Source of the DNA: Lampris incognitus
Lineage: Eukaryota > Chordata > Actinopteri > Lampriformes > Lampridae
Direction: 5' to 3'
NCBI RefSeq assembly: GCF_029633865.1
Contig: NC_079213.1
Coordinates: 104,707,502 to 104,771,501 of the forward strand
DNA: 64,000 nucleotides
In this document: piece after piece, positions 56,217 to 64,000 of the stretch
Position numbering within the stretch: the stretch's first letter is position 1
How the letters are laid out: every line of letters starts with the position of its first letter
Notes under the pieces: generated by a model
Database searches by the model: none
What the model was told of the DNA's origin: nothing
What the model saw: only the letters and a program-made list of their open reading frames with translations
Program-made: the position numbers and the translations under genes

Positions 56217-56642
56217 CGTGCAGATTTGTAAAAAAGAAAAAAGGCTTTGCTTACCTTTTTTGGTGGCAACCATTGGTCTGAGCTGTAATAGTCCTATCCA
56301 GATGACAGGCTCTTCAGGCCTCTCCTGGCTGGCTCACCAGTTCAATTTGGGAGAATTTCTTCTTGGCACACAGTTCAAAGTCAGTAACTCAGTGTCGTCC
56401 AATAAAATTACTCAATGCCCAATTCCTTAAGGTTGTATTAGCACACAAAAGGTACATCAACAAACCGAGCTGGTCCCAGGAGCAACTGAAGCAACCTGCT
56501 CAAAGCACACTCTTTTATACTGTAAGTTAACCCCACCTATCGTGGAGTTTAACCTGAGACCACACCTTTGACTCTAGATCATACCCCTATACATCATTTT
56601 TTTTTTTTTTTATCAAGACACTGTTTTGGTTTCCAGAATCTA

Positions 56643-56771
56643 TCCATCCATCCATTAGCCGAACCGCTTATCCTGCTCTCAGGGTCGCGGGGATGCTGCA
56701 GCCTATCCCAGCAGTCATTGGGCGGCAGGTGGAGAGACACCCTGAACAGGCCACCAGACAATCACAAGGCC

Positions 56772-56804
<33 letters not shown>

Positions 56805-57120
56805 TCACACCTAGGGACAATTTAGTATGGCCAGTTCACCTGACCTACATGTCTTTGGACTGTGGGAAGAAACCGGAGCACCCAGAGGAAACCCACGCAG
56901 ACACGGGGAGAACATGCAAACTCCACACACAGGACGACCCAGGATGTTTGTTTATGCAATTCGTTATTTGTGCAAATTTCTTTTTCTTTTCTTTTTTTTG
57001 GCCTGGCACCAACAAGCACAGTCTGCAAAGTTGCCAGTCCAATGCTTTCATTTTAAAGACATAAAATGTACCAACAGGAGCAGTAATCTCTAAATATGTG
57101 TGTGAGGCAGGGAGAGAGAA
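56643..57120 (-). mobile_element. SINE family B insert in the LTR
   Basis: Bounded by the 11-bp duplication TCCAGAATCTA (56632-56642 and 57121-57131). The left 300 bp is a minus-strand family B tail and body (CCGAACCGCTTATCCTGCTC, a CA run, GGACAATTTAGTATGGCCAG, GGGAGAACATGCAAACTCCA). The last 160 bp do not match the SINE head seen elsewhere and are unassigned. Confidence 0.8.
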
Positions 57121-57265
57121 TCCAGAATCTAATAGCGTCTCATTCCTTTTACGAAATGTGGCCTAATGTGGCCCGTTACACAGACTCCCATCTAGTGGTA
57201 TTAACAGTATACAAAAATTATCATTCTGTTATGTTTACGCCATTATTTCCACGGTTCTTACACAT

Positions 57266-57609
57266 CTTCTACTACTACTACCACTACTATTCCTACTACT
57301 ACTTTCGGCTGCTCCCGTTAGGGGTCGCCACAGCGGATCATCAGTTTCCATCTCTTCCTGTCCTCTGCATCTTCCTCTGTCACACCAGCCACCTGCATGT
57401 CTTCCCTCACCACATCCATAAACCTCCTCATTAGCCTTCCTCCTCTCCTCTTCCCTGGCAGCTCTATATTCAGCATCCTTCTCCCAATATACCCAGCATC
57501 TCTCCTCCACACATGTCCAAACCATCTCAATCTTGCCTCTCTTGCTTTGTCTCCAAACCGTCCAACCTGAGCTTCTTACACACTTCTTACTTCTTAAATC
57601 TTGCTTCTT
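57266..57609 (-). mobile_element. RTE-like LINE 3' end inserted in the LTR
   Basis: Bounded by the 15-bp duplication ACGGTTCTTACACAT (57251-57265 and 57610-57624). It starts with a CTA-type trinucleotide run and carries the C-terminal LINE block (minus strand, MRWFGHVWRRDAGYIGRRML). Same family as 11352-12648 and 62796-63652. A short CTTCTTAC-rich filler ends it (57573-57609). Confidence 0.88.
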
Positions 57610-57994
57610 ACGGTTCTTACACATGTAATGAAAAAAATAAATAAATAACGGATTGCCTGCAATAGTTAACATTATAATCCAGCATTTGTTTCTTGGCTAA
57701 TAAAAATAACCATACATTATATAAAGATAAACCTATTGATTATTAACATTAGGACAAATTATTTTCCATAATATGCTATTGTCTAGTTTCAGTTTGGTGG
57801 TAGACAATCACTCGTCTTCTCTCGATCTCGCTCCCAATTTATTAAACATATTTGTTAGTGTACGCCCGCAAGTGTAGGATGCCATTGCTAAAAAATACTG
57901 TCTCATAAAGAATTTACTTAACTCACTGGATTACTTTGCTCCTTGTTTGTTGAGCACTTTCCCTACCGTTGAGTGTTTCTTTTAACAAAGTTAT

Positions 57995-58127
57995 TCAACC
58001 GGTTATTTTCTTGCCCGGTGCGGGATTCGATACGAGGTGTACTGCACCACAAGGCGACATCACTAACCGCTCGACTAAAGGGTCACGTCTGTTAACTAGG
58101 GGCTAACGGGTCTTATTCGTAGTTTAC
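57995..58127 (-). mobile_element. tRNA-like repeat family E, standard copy
   Basis: About 133 bp. On the minus strand TAGTCGAGCGGTTAGTGATG (A-box-like), then GTATCGAATCCCGC (B-box-like), ending AAAATAACCGGTTG. Flanked by AGTTAT (57989-57994 and 58128-58133), probably the target duplication. Just before it, 57895-57935 matches the AT-linked repeat seen at 104-150 and 13470-13497. Confidence 0.8.
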
Positions 58128-58463
58128 AGTTATATATTTTTCAAGCAGAGAAAACTCCTATTCTTACAAATACATTTTTTTGAATTTCTAAAACTTAGAG
58201 ATAAAGAGACAAAAAAATAAATTGCAGATAAAAGGTAGCAAGAATGAAAAAAAAATGTTCATTTCATGAGGCCTATAGTAATAACCTCTCTGCATTTGAC
58301 ATGGCTGGCAGTATGTGAATTGCCCCTGTGCACCGAAATCCTTTCATCTGATAGTTCAACCATTGATTGATAAGAGTCATTAGTATCAACTATACAGTCT
58401 AGGTCTGCTGTTATCTGTATTATCCATAAATCTGTTCACCTGACCCCTCCCCCATCTCTGTAG

Positions 58464-58587
58464 GAGGCCTGTGGTCCTTATGGCTGGGGCAGCACAACTC
58501 TAATGAGCAGCCACATCAGCAGCTCAGCCAACCTCATCCCCCTGGACGGCTTGCCTCCCATCCTCACCTCCACCGGAGTTAAGGGAG
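58464..58587 (+). CDS. zfyve9: Zinc finger FYVE domain protein 9 (SARA), exon after the long intron
   Basis: Encodes EACGPYGWGSTTLMSSHISS then SANLIPLDGLPPILTSTGVK, aligning with human SAMNLIPEDGLPPILISTGVK. This links the FYVE region to the conserved C-terminal domain. Acceptor TCTCTGTAG, phase 0; donor GGAG|GTATGA, phase 1. The next intron (58588-62306) is filled with nested repeats. Confidence 0.93.
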
Positions 58588-58821
58588 GTATGATTAGCTC
58601 CAACATTAACGCCATTCACACTTTTACCCCGGACGCCATTTTGGGAGCACTGGTGCCTTCTCTGGGCCTACAGCATTAGCTTAATGACCATGTGCCTGGA
58701 AGGAAGAATCACCCATTCACATTTCTAGACCGGGGGAAACAAAAGCCAGAGGAGCTGAAACAGTCTCCCTTACCTTGACATTCACCTACCAATGTGCCGC
58801 TGAACAAGGCAACTTTTTAGT

Positions 58822-58926
58822 CAAGTGGCGTGGCGTGGCGGGCTATTCCGTTGCCTACCAACACGGGGGTCGCTGGTTCGAATCCCCATATTACATCTGG
58901 CGTGGTCGGGCGTCCCCACAGACACG
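58822..58926 (+). mobile_element. SINE family D head, left part of a split copy
   Basis: GTGGCGTGGCGGGCTATTCC, GGTTCGAATCCCC and GGTCGGGCGTCCCCACAGAC. The rest of this copy appears at 60438-60755, after a 1.5-kb block bounded by inverted repeats. Confidence 0.85.
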
Positions 58927-59451
58927 GCGCACTCTGTTGCATAAATGTAGTCCGCTTACTTCCGGTTTCGACCGCGGCAGTCATACCAGTTTCCGGTTTC
59001 TTGCCGTACGCTACGGCACGTTGTTCGCGATGCAAGATTTACCACGGACAAATGTCACCGACGTGTACATGATTACAAGGGTGAGTCATGGAGCCTGTGT
59101 TCTAGCGTAGTTTATAGCCTAGCTTGGTGTCTGTAAACGTACTGTTTTTCTTCGTAGAGTTTGTAATTACTCGCCCTAATTGTGGGTCTAACTTGACACG
59201 TACAACTTGAAACCTTCCACCCGTTTGCTTGCGGCTGCGGGTCAAAGTGCGTCGAAAACTCCGCACACGTCGCTGACATTTATCCGCGGCAGTTTAGCGT
59301 CTTTAGGCATCGCGAACAGTGTGCCTGGGTAAGACGCTAAACTGCAACCCCAGGCTGTAGAGGGGTAGCGCCTTACCTCAGCAAGGGCCCTTTGGCTAAG
59401 GACGACGTCCCTACTGATAGACCTGGTCCTCCTGCATGCCTATATGGTACT

Positions 59452-59585
59452 GTAACCGGTTACTTTCTTGCCCGGTGCGGGATTCGATACGGGGTGTACT
59501 GCACCACAAGGCGACGTCACTAACCGCTCGGCTAAAGGGTCAGACCCATTAGCTAGGGACTAATGTGTCTTATTAGTAGTTTACA
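59452..59585 (-). mobile_element. tRNA-like repeat family E, standard copy
   Basis: 134 bp. Minus-strand TAGCCGAGCGGTTAGTGACG and GTATCGAATCCCGC boxes. GTACT on both sides (59447-59451 and 59586-59590) may be the target duplication. Very similar to 57995-58127. Confidence 0.82.
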
Positions 59586-59698
59586 GTACTTCCCATGGTG
59601 CCCAGTCCAGCCAACACACTGGGGTAGGAGAAGGGAACCCTGATTTCAAATCCACCTGCTGCCTTGTGGGTTGATGCCTCTTTAGGCAAAGGCTAGGA

Positions 59699-59945
59699 CA
59701 GTGTTTCTCAACCCAGTCCTCAAGGAACCCCCTATCCTGCAGATTTTCATTGTAACCCTGCATAGGCAGCCCTGCTTGTACTTACTCGACCAATCATCTC
59801 GCAGCGCTTCATTATGCAAGGTGTGCAACGTCTGACAAAATTCATTGCTGATTGGTTGAATAACTACAAACAGGTATACCTATTCAGGGTTGCAAAGAAA
59901 ATATGCAGGATAGGGGTTCCTTGAGGACTGGGTTGAGAAACACTG
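59699..59945. mobile_element. Miniature hAT-like element
   Basis: 247 bp with TIRs of about 33 bp (CAGTGTTTCTCAACCCAGTC ... GACTGGGTTGAGAAACACTG) and a perfect 8-bp duplication GGCTAGGA (59691-59698 and 59946-59953). Confidence 0.95.
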
Positions 59946-60249
59946 GGCTAGGAGAAGGTAACTCTGAATTAAAATCCCCGGGCACAGTCTACCCAGCTGT
60001 CAGTACCCGGAAAGGGTAAACCATGGCGGCCCCGCTCAGTCAGCCCGGCAGTGGTTCCGGCAGCTCTGTTTGTCAACTCGGCAGCAGTTCTGGCAAAAAG
60101 CAACAGGATTCAACAGCAACAGGCCGTCTCAGCTACGCCGTGCCCCCGAACAACAGGAAGTCTTGCCAAGGGACACTATAGAGCACCAAATAGTGTCGTC
60201 ATCTAGGGTGCAGATCCCCACATGTGAGGCTGCTAGGGTGCAGCCTCAC

Positions 60250-60318
60250 ATGTGCCCCTGACCAAGGCAATGGGAGGAAATAACTGGAGTTGGACCCCGG
60301 GCGCTGCAGAGAGTACAT
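60250..60318 (+). mobile_element. SINE family A 3' fragment
   Basis: TGCCCCTGACCAAGGCAATG and CCCCGGGCGCTGCAGAG match the family A tail. Directly preceded by a perfect hairpin (60219-60254). Confidence 0.75.
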
Positions 60319-60437
60319 TTCATTTGTATGTATGTACAACATGACTAAAGAATATTCTATTCTATTCCATTCCACTGACGATCGCATACGGCAATAAACC
60401 GGAAACTGGTATAACTGCCACGGTCGAAACCGGAAGT

Positions 60438-60755
60438 CTGCGGGTGCGAAGCCGGATGCGGATATGTATCTTGGTCGCTGCACCAGCGCCTCCTCTGGTC
60501 GGTCGGGCGCCTGTTCGGGGGGGGGGGGGCTGGGGGAGTAGCGTTATCCTCCCGCGCGCTCCGTCCCCCTGGCGAAACTCCTCACTGTCAGGTGAAAAGA
60601 AGCGGCTGGCGACTCCACATGTATTGGAGGAGGCATGTGGTAGTCTGCAGCCCTCCCCGGATCGGCAGAGGGGGTGGAGCAGCGACTGGGACGGCTCGGA
60701 AGAGGGGGGTAATTGGCCAAGTACAACTGGGGAGAAAAGGGGGAGGGGGGGTTAA
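60438..60755 (+). mobile_element. SINE family D tail, right part of a split copy
   Basis: Resumes at CTGCGGGTGCGAAGCCGGAT and continues through CTGCACCAGCGCCTCCTCTG and ACTCCTCACTGTCAGGTGAA to the G/A-rich end. Partner of 58822-58926. Confidence 0.87.
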
Positions 60756-60864
60756 GTCAGTCAAGTTGCCAGGAGTGATCAAAAATAAGACCGTAGCCAT
60801 GTTTGTATCCAAATGTTAGCATCCAAATGTTAGCGTTGCTAAAACGCGTTTCGGATTATTGATA

Positions 60865-61170
60865 GACCTGGCGCGCCCTTGTGGACAAAAGCGGTAGTGT
60901 TTTGTGGAAGAACGGCTATTTTCGTTCACCCTCTAGTAACTGGTTCATTCCTTTTGAAGAGAAGAGTGAAACATGTAGAAATGTGTTGGGATAACAGCTG
61001 TTTGTTAAATATATAGTGATGAGGGAATGAGTCGCTAAATTGTGGCTATGTATTCTGTCTGTGTGGCGTAATCTGACCCAGAGACAAGCCTTTGAAGTCA
61101 TTTTAAATAGATATAGGGCTTCTAATCTTCTCGCTGATGGTCTCATTTGCTTATGTCGGTCACGTGGAGG
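60865..61170 (+). repeat. Unnamed dispersed repeat, copy 2
   Basis: Collinear with 49785-50110 (GCGCGCCCTTGTGGACA, GGTAGTGTTTTGTGGAAGAA, GTAATCTGACCCAGAGACAA, CTTCTCGCTGATGGTCTC). Class unknown. 61171-61803 beyond it is unassigned intron. Confidence 0.65.
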
Positions 61171-61812
61171 CATGAAAATTAAACAGAATTATAAATAAAA
61201 CAACCAGTGAAAAATTCCCTGCAGCACCTTTAAGTGAATTGTAAGCAAAGTTTTGAGAAGTAGAGAAAACATGAGAGTAGGGTATGCTTTCTATTAGCTG
61301 GTTTTAAGAGACCCAGCGTTCTCACAGGACCATGTCATCAAAACCAATCGAGAGAAAGACAGAGAAGGGATGCCAGGATGCCTTTTGCTGGAGAAATCTT
61401 AAAATTCAATTTCTATCACTCTTTTTCTCAAATATGTCAACTTTTCCACGTGGAACTAGGGTAAAATGTTTAAGAGGGGTTTTATTCTGAGGTTCTGGAA
61501 ATTCCATTTGGCCCTTCTCATTCCTAACTTCAAGATTCCCATAAAAATAATTTTAAATGCAGCTTTCTGTCCCCTGCATCTCAGTGTACATCTGTGTGCA
61601 CTCCTACCTTCTTAGCATGTAGCTGCTATGTTAAATGATAATTTGGCCCTGCTCCTTACAAATTTACTGGGCAGTTTAGAAAGAATCACACCAGCTTACC
61701 TTAATGCTTTTAAGACCATGGATTGTGCAAAGCTTATTCATCCTGTTCATGAATTTATTTTTCAAATATGCATTTTTCACTCAGGACGTGAGCTTGCATC
61801 TTCAGCCAAAGA

Positions 61813-62227
61813 GGATAAATTCCGTTGCGTACCAACACGGGGATCGCCAGTTCGAATCCCCTCGTTGCCTCTGGCTTGGTCGGGTGTCCCTACAGACACA
61901 ATTGGCCGTGTGTGCGGGTGGGAAGCCGGATGTGGGTATGTGTCCTGGTTGCTGCACTAGCGCCTCCTCTGGTCGGTCGGGGCGCCTGTTCAGGGGGGAG
62001 GGGGAACCTGGGTGAATAGCGTGATCCTCCCATGCGCTACGTCCCCCTGGCGAAACTCCTCACTGTCAGGTGAAAAGAAGCGGCTGGTGACTCCACATGT
62101 ATCTGAGGAGGCATGTGGTAGTCTGCAGCCCCCCCCTGGATTGGCAGAGGGGGTGGAGCAGCGACCGGGACGGCTTGGAAAATAGGGTAATTGGCCAAGT
62201 ACAACTGCGGAGAAAAAGTGGGGGAAA
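61813..62227 (+). mobile_element. SINE family D, slightly 5'-truncated
   Basis: Begins within the head at GATAAATTCCGTTGCGTACC, with B box AGTTCGAATCCCC and the full tail. Target duplication AGCCAAAGA (61804-61812 and 62228-62236). It ends 79 bp before a zfyve9 exon. Confidence 0.9.
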
Positions 62228-62306
62228 AGCCAAAGAAAAACAGTTTTAGTTGTTGAAAAAAGGACTCTCCGGACTAACAGATGTGTTAATTTTCTCCTCT
62301 CCTCAG

Positions 62307-62429
62307 ATTACACAGTAGAGGAGAGGCCCTCTGCAATGCTGCTAATTCAGGAGCTGGAGAGCGGCCGGCCCAAGCCCCTGGTCTTTGTGCTCAATGCCAA
62401 CCTGCTCGCCATGGTCAAGCTGGTCAACT
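62307..62429 (+). CDS. zfyve9: Zinc finger FYVE domain protein 9 (SARA), last exon in window
   Basis: Encodes (D)YTVEERPSAMLLIQELESGR then PKPLVFVLNANLLAMVKLVN, matching human KPSQISVMQQLEDGGPDPLVFVLNANLLSMVKIVNY, the start of the conserved C-terminal domain shared with endofin. Acceptor CTCCTCAG (phase 1), donor AACT|GTATGT (phase 1). The gene continues beyond 64000. Confidence 0.94.
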
Positions 62430-62795
62430 GTATGTCAAACGTGTTTTCCTATATTTCTGCAGTTGGTGATTGTTCATTCAGATTCAGGCTGACACAACCT
62501 GTGTATTGTGCATATTTTCACATCTTAATGTGTATTGTACTATCATAGAGCATCTCGTGCAATCTTAAAAAAAAAATCCTTGTTACCAAGAAAAACATGA
62601 AAAAAGAAATCTGAGATGCATGTATTCACCAAGACAGGGGATAGGGGGAATGATTTAGAGTCAGCATTCACACAGAGGACCAAATCAAATAACATGGAAA
62701 TCCCATATGAAAATAGCTATTACTACAGTATTTCCTGTATTTTTTTCATCACATTACCATAGAAACACTCCTTCTATCATAGAAACCTTTCTTGT

Positions 62796-63652
62796 TTGCA
62801 ATGGTGATGGACAGATGGGGACGAGATCAGGCAGGAGTCTCCGTGGACTATGATGTTTGTCGATGACATTGTGATCCATCACAAGAGTAGAGAGCAGGTT
62901 GAGGAGAGCCTGGATAGGTGGAGGTATGCACTGGAGAGAAGAGGAATGAAAGTCAGTAGGAGGAAGACGTAATGCCTATGCGTGAATGAGAGGGAGGACA
63001 GCGGAATGGTGAGGATGCAAGGAGTAGAGGTGACAAAGGTGGATGAGTTTAAATACTTGGGGTCAACTGTCCAAAGTAATGGGGAGTGCAGAAGAGAGGT
63101 GAAGAAGAGAGCGCAGGCAGGGTGGAGTTGGTGGAGAAGAGTGTCAGAAGTGCTTTGCAACAGAAGGGTACCAGCAAGAGTTAACGGGAAAGTTTACAAG
63201 ATGGTTGTGAGACCAGCTGTGTTATATGGTTTGGAGACAGTGGCACTGATGAAAAGACAGGAGGTGGAGCTGGAGGTGGCAGAGATGAAGATGCTAAGAT
63301 TTTCACTGGGAGTGATGAAGAAGGACAGGATTAGGAACGAGTATATTAGAGGGACCGCTCAGGTTGGACGGTTTGGAGACAAAGCAAGAGAGGCAAGATT
63401 GAGATGGTTTGGACATGTGTGGAGGAGAGATGCTGGGTATATTGGGAGAAGGATGCTGAATATGGAGCTGCCAGGGAAGAGGAAAAAAGGAAGGCCAAAG
63501 AGGAGATTTATGGATGTGGTGAGGGAGGACATGCAGGTGGCTGGTGTGACAGAGGAAGATGCAGAGGACAGGAAGAGATGGAAACGGATGATCTGCTGTG
63601 GCGCCCCCTAACGGGAGCAGCCAAAAGTAATAGTAGTAGTAGTAGTAGTACC
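62796..63652 (+). mobile_element. RTE-like LINE, 3' third, in a zfyve9 intron
   Basis: Plus-strand copy starting in the RT catalytic region (SPWTMMFVDDIVIHHKSREQ), then RWRYALERRGMKVS, DEFKYLGSTVQSNGECRREV, VVRPAVLYGLETVALMKRQE and ARLRWFGHVWRRDAGYIGRR. It ends with ...KRWKRMICCGAP, stop, and a (TAG)n tail (63628-63651). Nearly intact frame from 62982 to 63611; a stop lies in the preceding segment. The catalytic box again reads VDD, as in 11352-12648. The 5' part is missing, so it cannot move by itself. 63653-64000 is unassigned intron. Confidence 0.88.
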
Positions 63653-64000
63653 ATAGAAACACTATAGCCATGTACTACTGCATTTCTATAGTAATACTAC
63701 AGCAACGCTTTAGGGAGCACTTTCTAAATAACAGAATTTTATAGCAACATGACAAATACAGAGGATATGCTGTAGTAATTTGTACAGTAATGGGTTTAGT
63801 GTTTGTATAGTCATGTGAGGAAAGAAATCACAGGGAATACCATGGTCATTTCCTTTGGTTTTACTATATTGAAATATGCATTTTCATATAGGATGCATTG
63901 AAACATGTCCTGATCCAACTTTTCAGCGGCTAGAAAATGGAGACTGTCTGAATTTGTCACACACAGCGCATCATCAAATTCATTTTTCCCTGTGTTTCTG

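Larger units (their letters stand above)
53165..57770 (-). mobile_element. Endogenous retrovirus fossil (env-bearing LTR element)
   Basis: Minus-strand element in a zfyve9 intron. Parts: 3' LTR (53165-53739), a polypurine tract beside it (about 53740-53752 on the minus strand), an env-like region (about 54790-55930), and a 5' LTR (56346-57770) enlarged by two later insertions. Only env-like coding is recognised. ATAT at 53161-53164 and 57771-57774 may be the target duplication. The two LTRs differ at very roughly one base in eight by eye, so it is old. It is broken, with multiple breaks; it is treated here as a fossil. Family uncertain, retrovirus-like from the envelope and LTR layout. Confidence 0.8.
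56346..57770 (-). repeat. 5' LTR of the retrovirus fossil, with two nested insertions
   Basis: Same sequence as the other LTR but split by a SINE-containing insert (56643-57120) and a LINE-containing insert (57266-57609). Each has its own target duplication. Without them the LTR is about 600 bp. Confidence 0.87.
58958..60437. mobile_element. DNA-transposon-like block with 54-bp inverted ends
   Basis: Ends 58958-59011 and 60384-60437 are reverse complements over 54 bp with 4 mismatches (ACTTCCGGTTTCGACC...). The block splits a SINE family D copy. Inside, ATG 59030 starts MQDLPRTNVTDVYMITR and stops at a perfect GTGAGT donor (59081), which looks like the first exon of a lost transposase. A 15-bp hairpin pair lies at 59289-59303 and 59331-59345. 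Later guests are a tRNA-like repeat (59452-59585) and a hAT-like element (59699-59945). Superfamily not determined; 31 bp of left flank (58927-58957) are unexplained. Confidence 0.65.

Overview
The window reads as nuclear DNA of a ray-finned fish (teleost). It has split vertebrate genes with GT/AG introns, dense microsatellites, several tRNA-derived SINE families, 5'-truncated LINEs, and many short DNA transposons with clean target-site duplications. Four host genes are supported, all on the + strand.

(1) 1-8 kb: the last two coding exons of an alpha-2,6-sialyltransferase, best matched to ST6GALNAC5. (2) 25-34 kb: a complete two-exon prostaglandin F receptor (ptgfr), with a 7.7-kb intron packed with LINE and DNA-transposon debris. 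(3) 38-43.4 kb: complete btf3l4 (158 residues, five coding exons). (4) 50-64 kb and beyond: the FYVE-domain Smad anchor gene zfyve9 (SARA), running off the right edge. As I recall the human map, ST6GALNAC5 and PTGFR lie in 1p31 and BTF3L4-ZFYVE9 are neighbours in 1p32, so the window appears to join two blocks of one ancestral vertebrate segment. The four genes do not form a pathway: they act in Golgi glycosylation, prostanoid signalling, the nascent-chain complex family, and endosomal TGF-beta/Smad signalling.

Between the genes (8-24, 34-38, 44-50 kb) and in the long introns nearly everything recognisable is repeat. This includes hAT-like elements with 8-bp duplications, TA- and TTAA-flanked miniature elements, LINEs of L2, RTE-like, L1-like and CR1/L2-like type, four SINE families plus a 133-bp tRNA-like repeat, three striking fold-back repeats, and a 2.9-kb array of a 27-bp minisatellite (45.36-48.26 kb) whose minus strand is open in two frames. 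A degraded endogenous retrovirus fossil (53.2-57.8 kb, minus strand) sits in a zfyve9 intron; its 5' LTR carries two later insertions.

The observations most worth following are protein-level. zfyve9 goes from its FYVE finger straight to the RRVWFAD segment, with no room for the Smad-binding domain. The ptgfr gene has His where prostanoid receptors carry the ligand-binding Arg of helix 7. I did not find convincing evidence for a wholly new multi-gene system.
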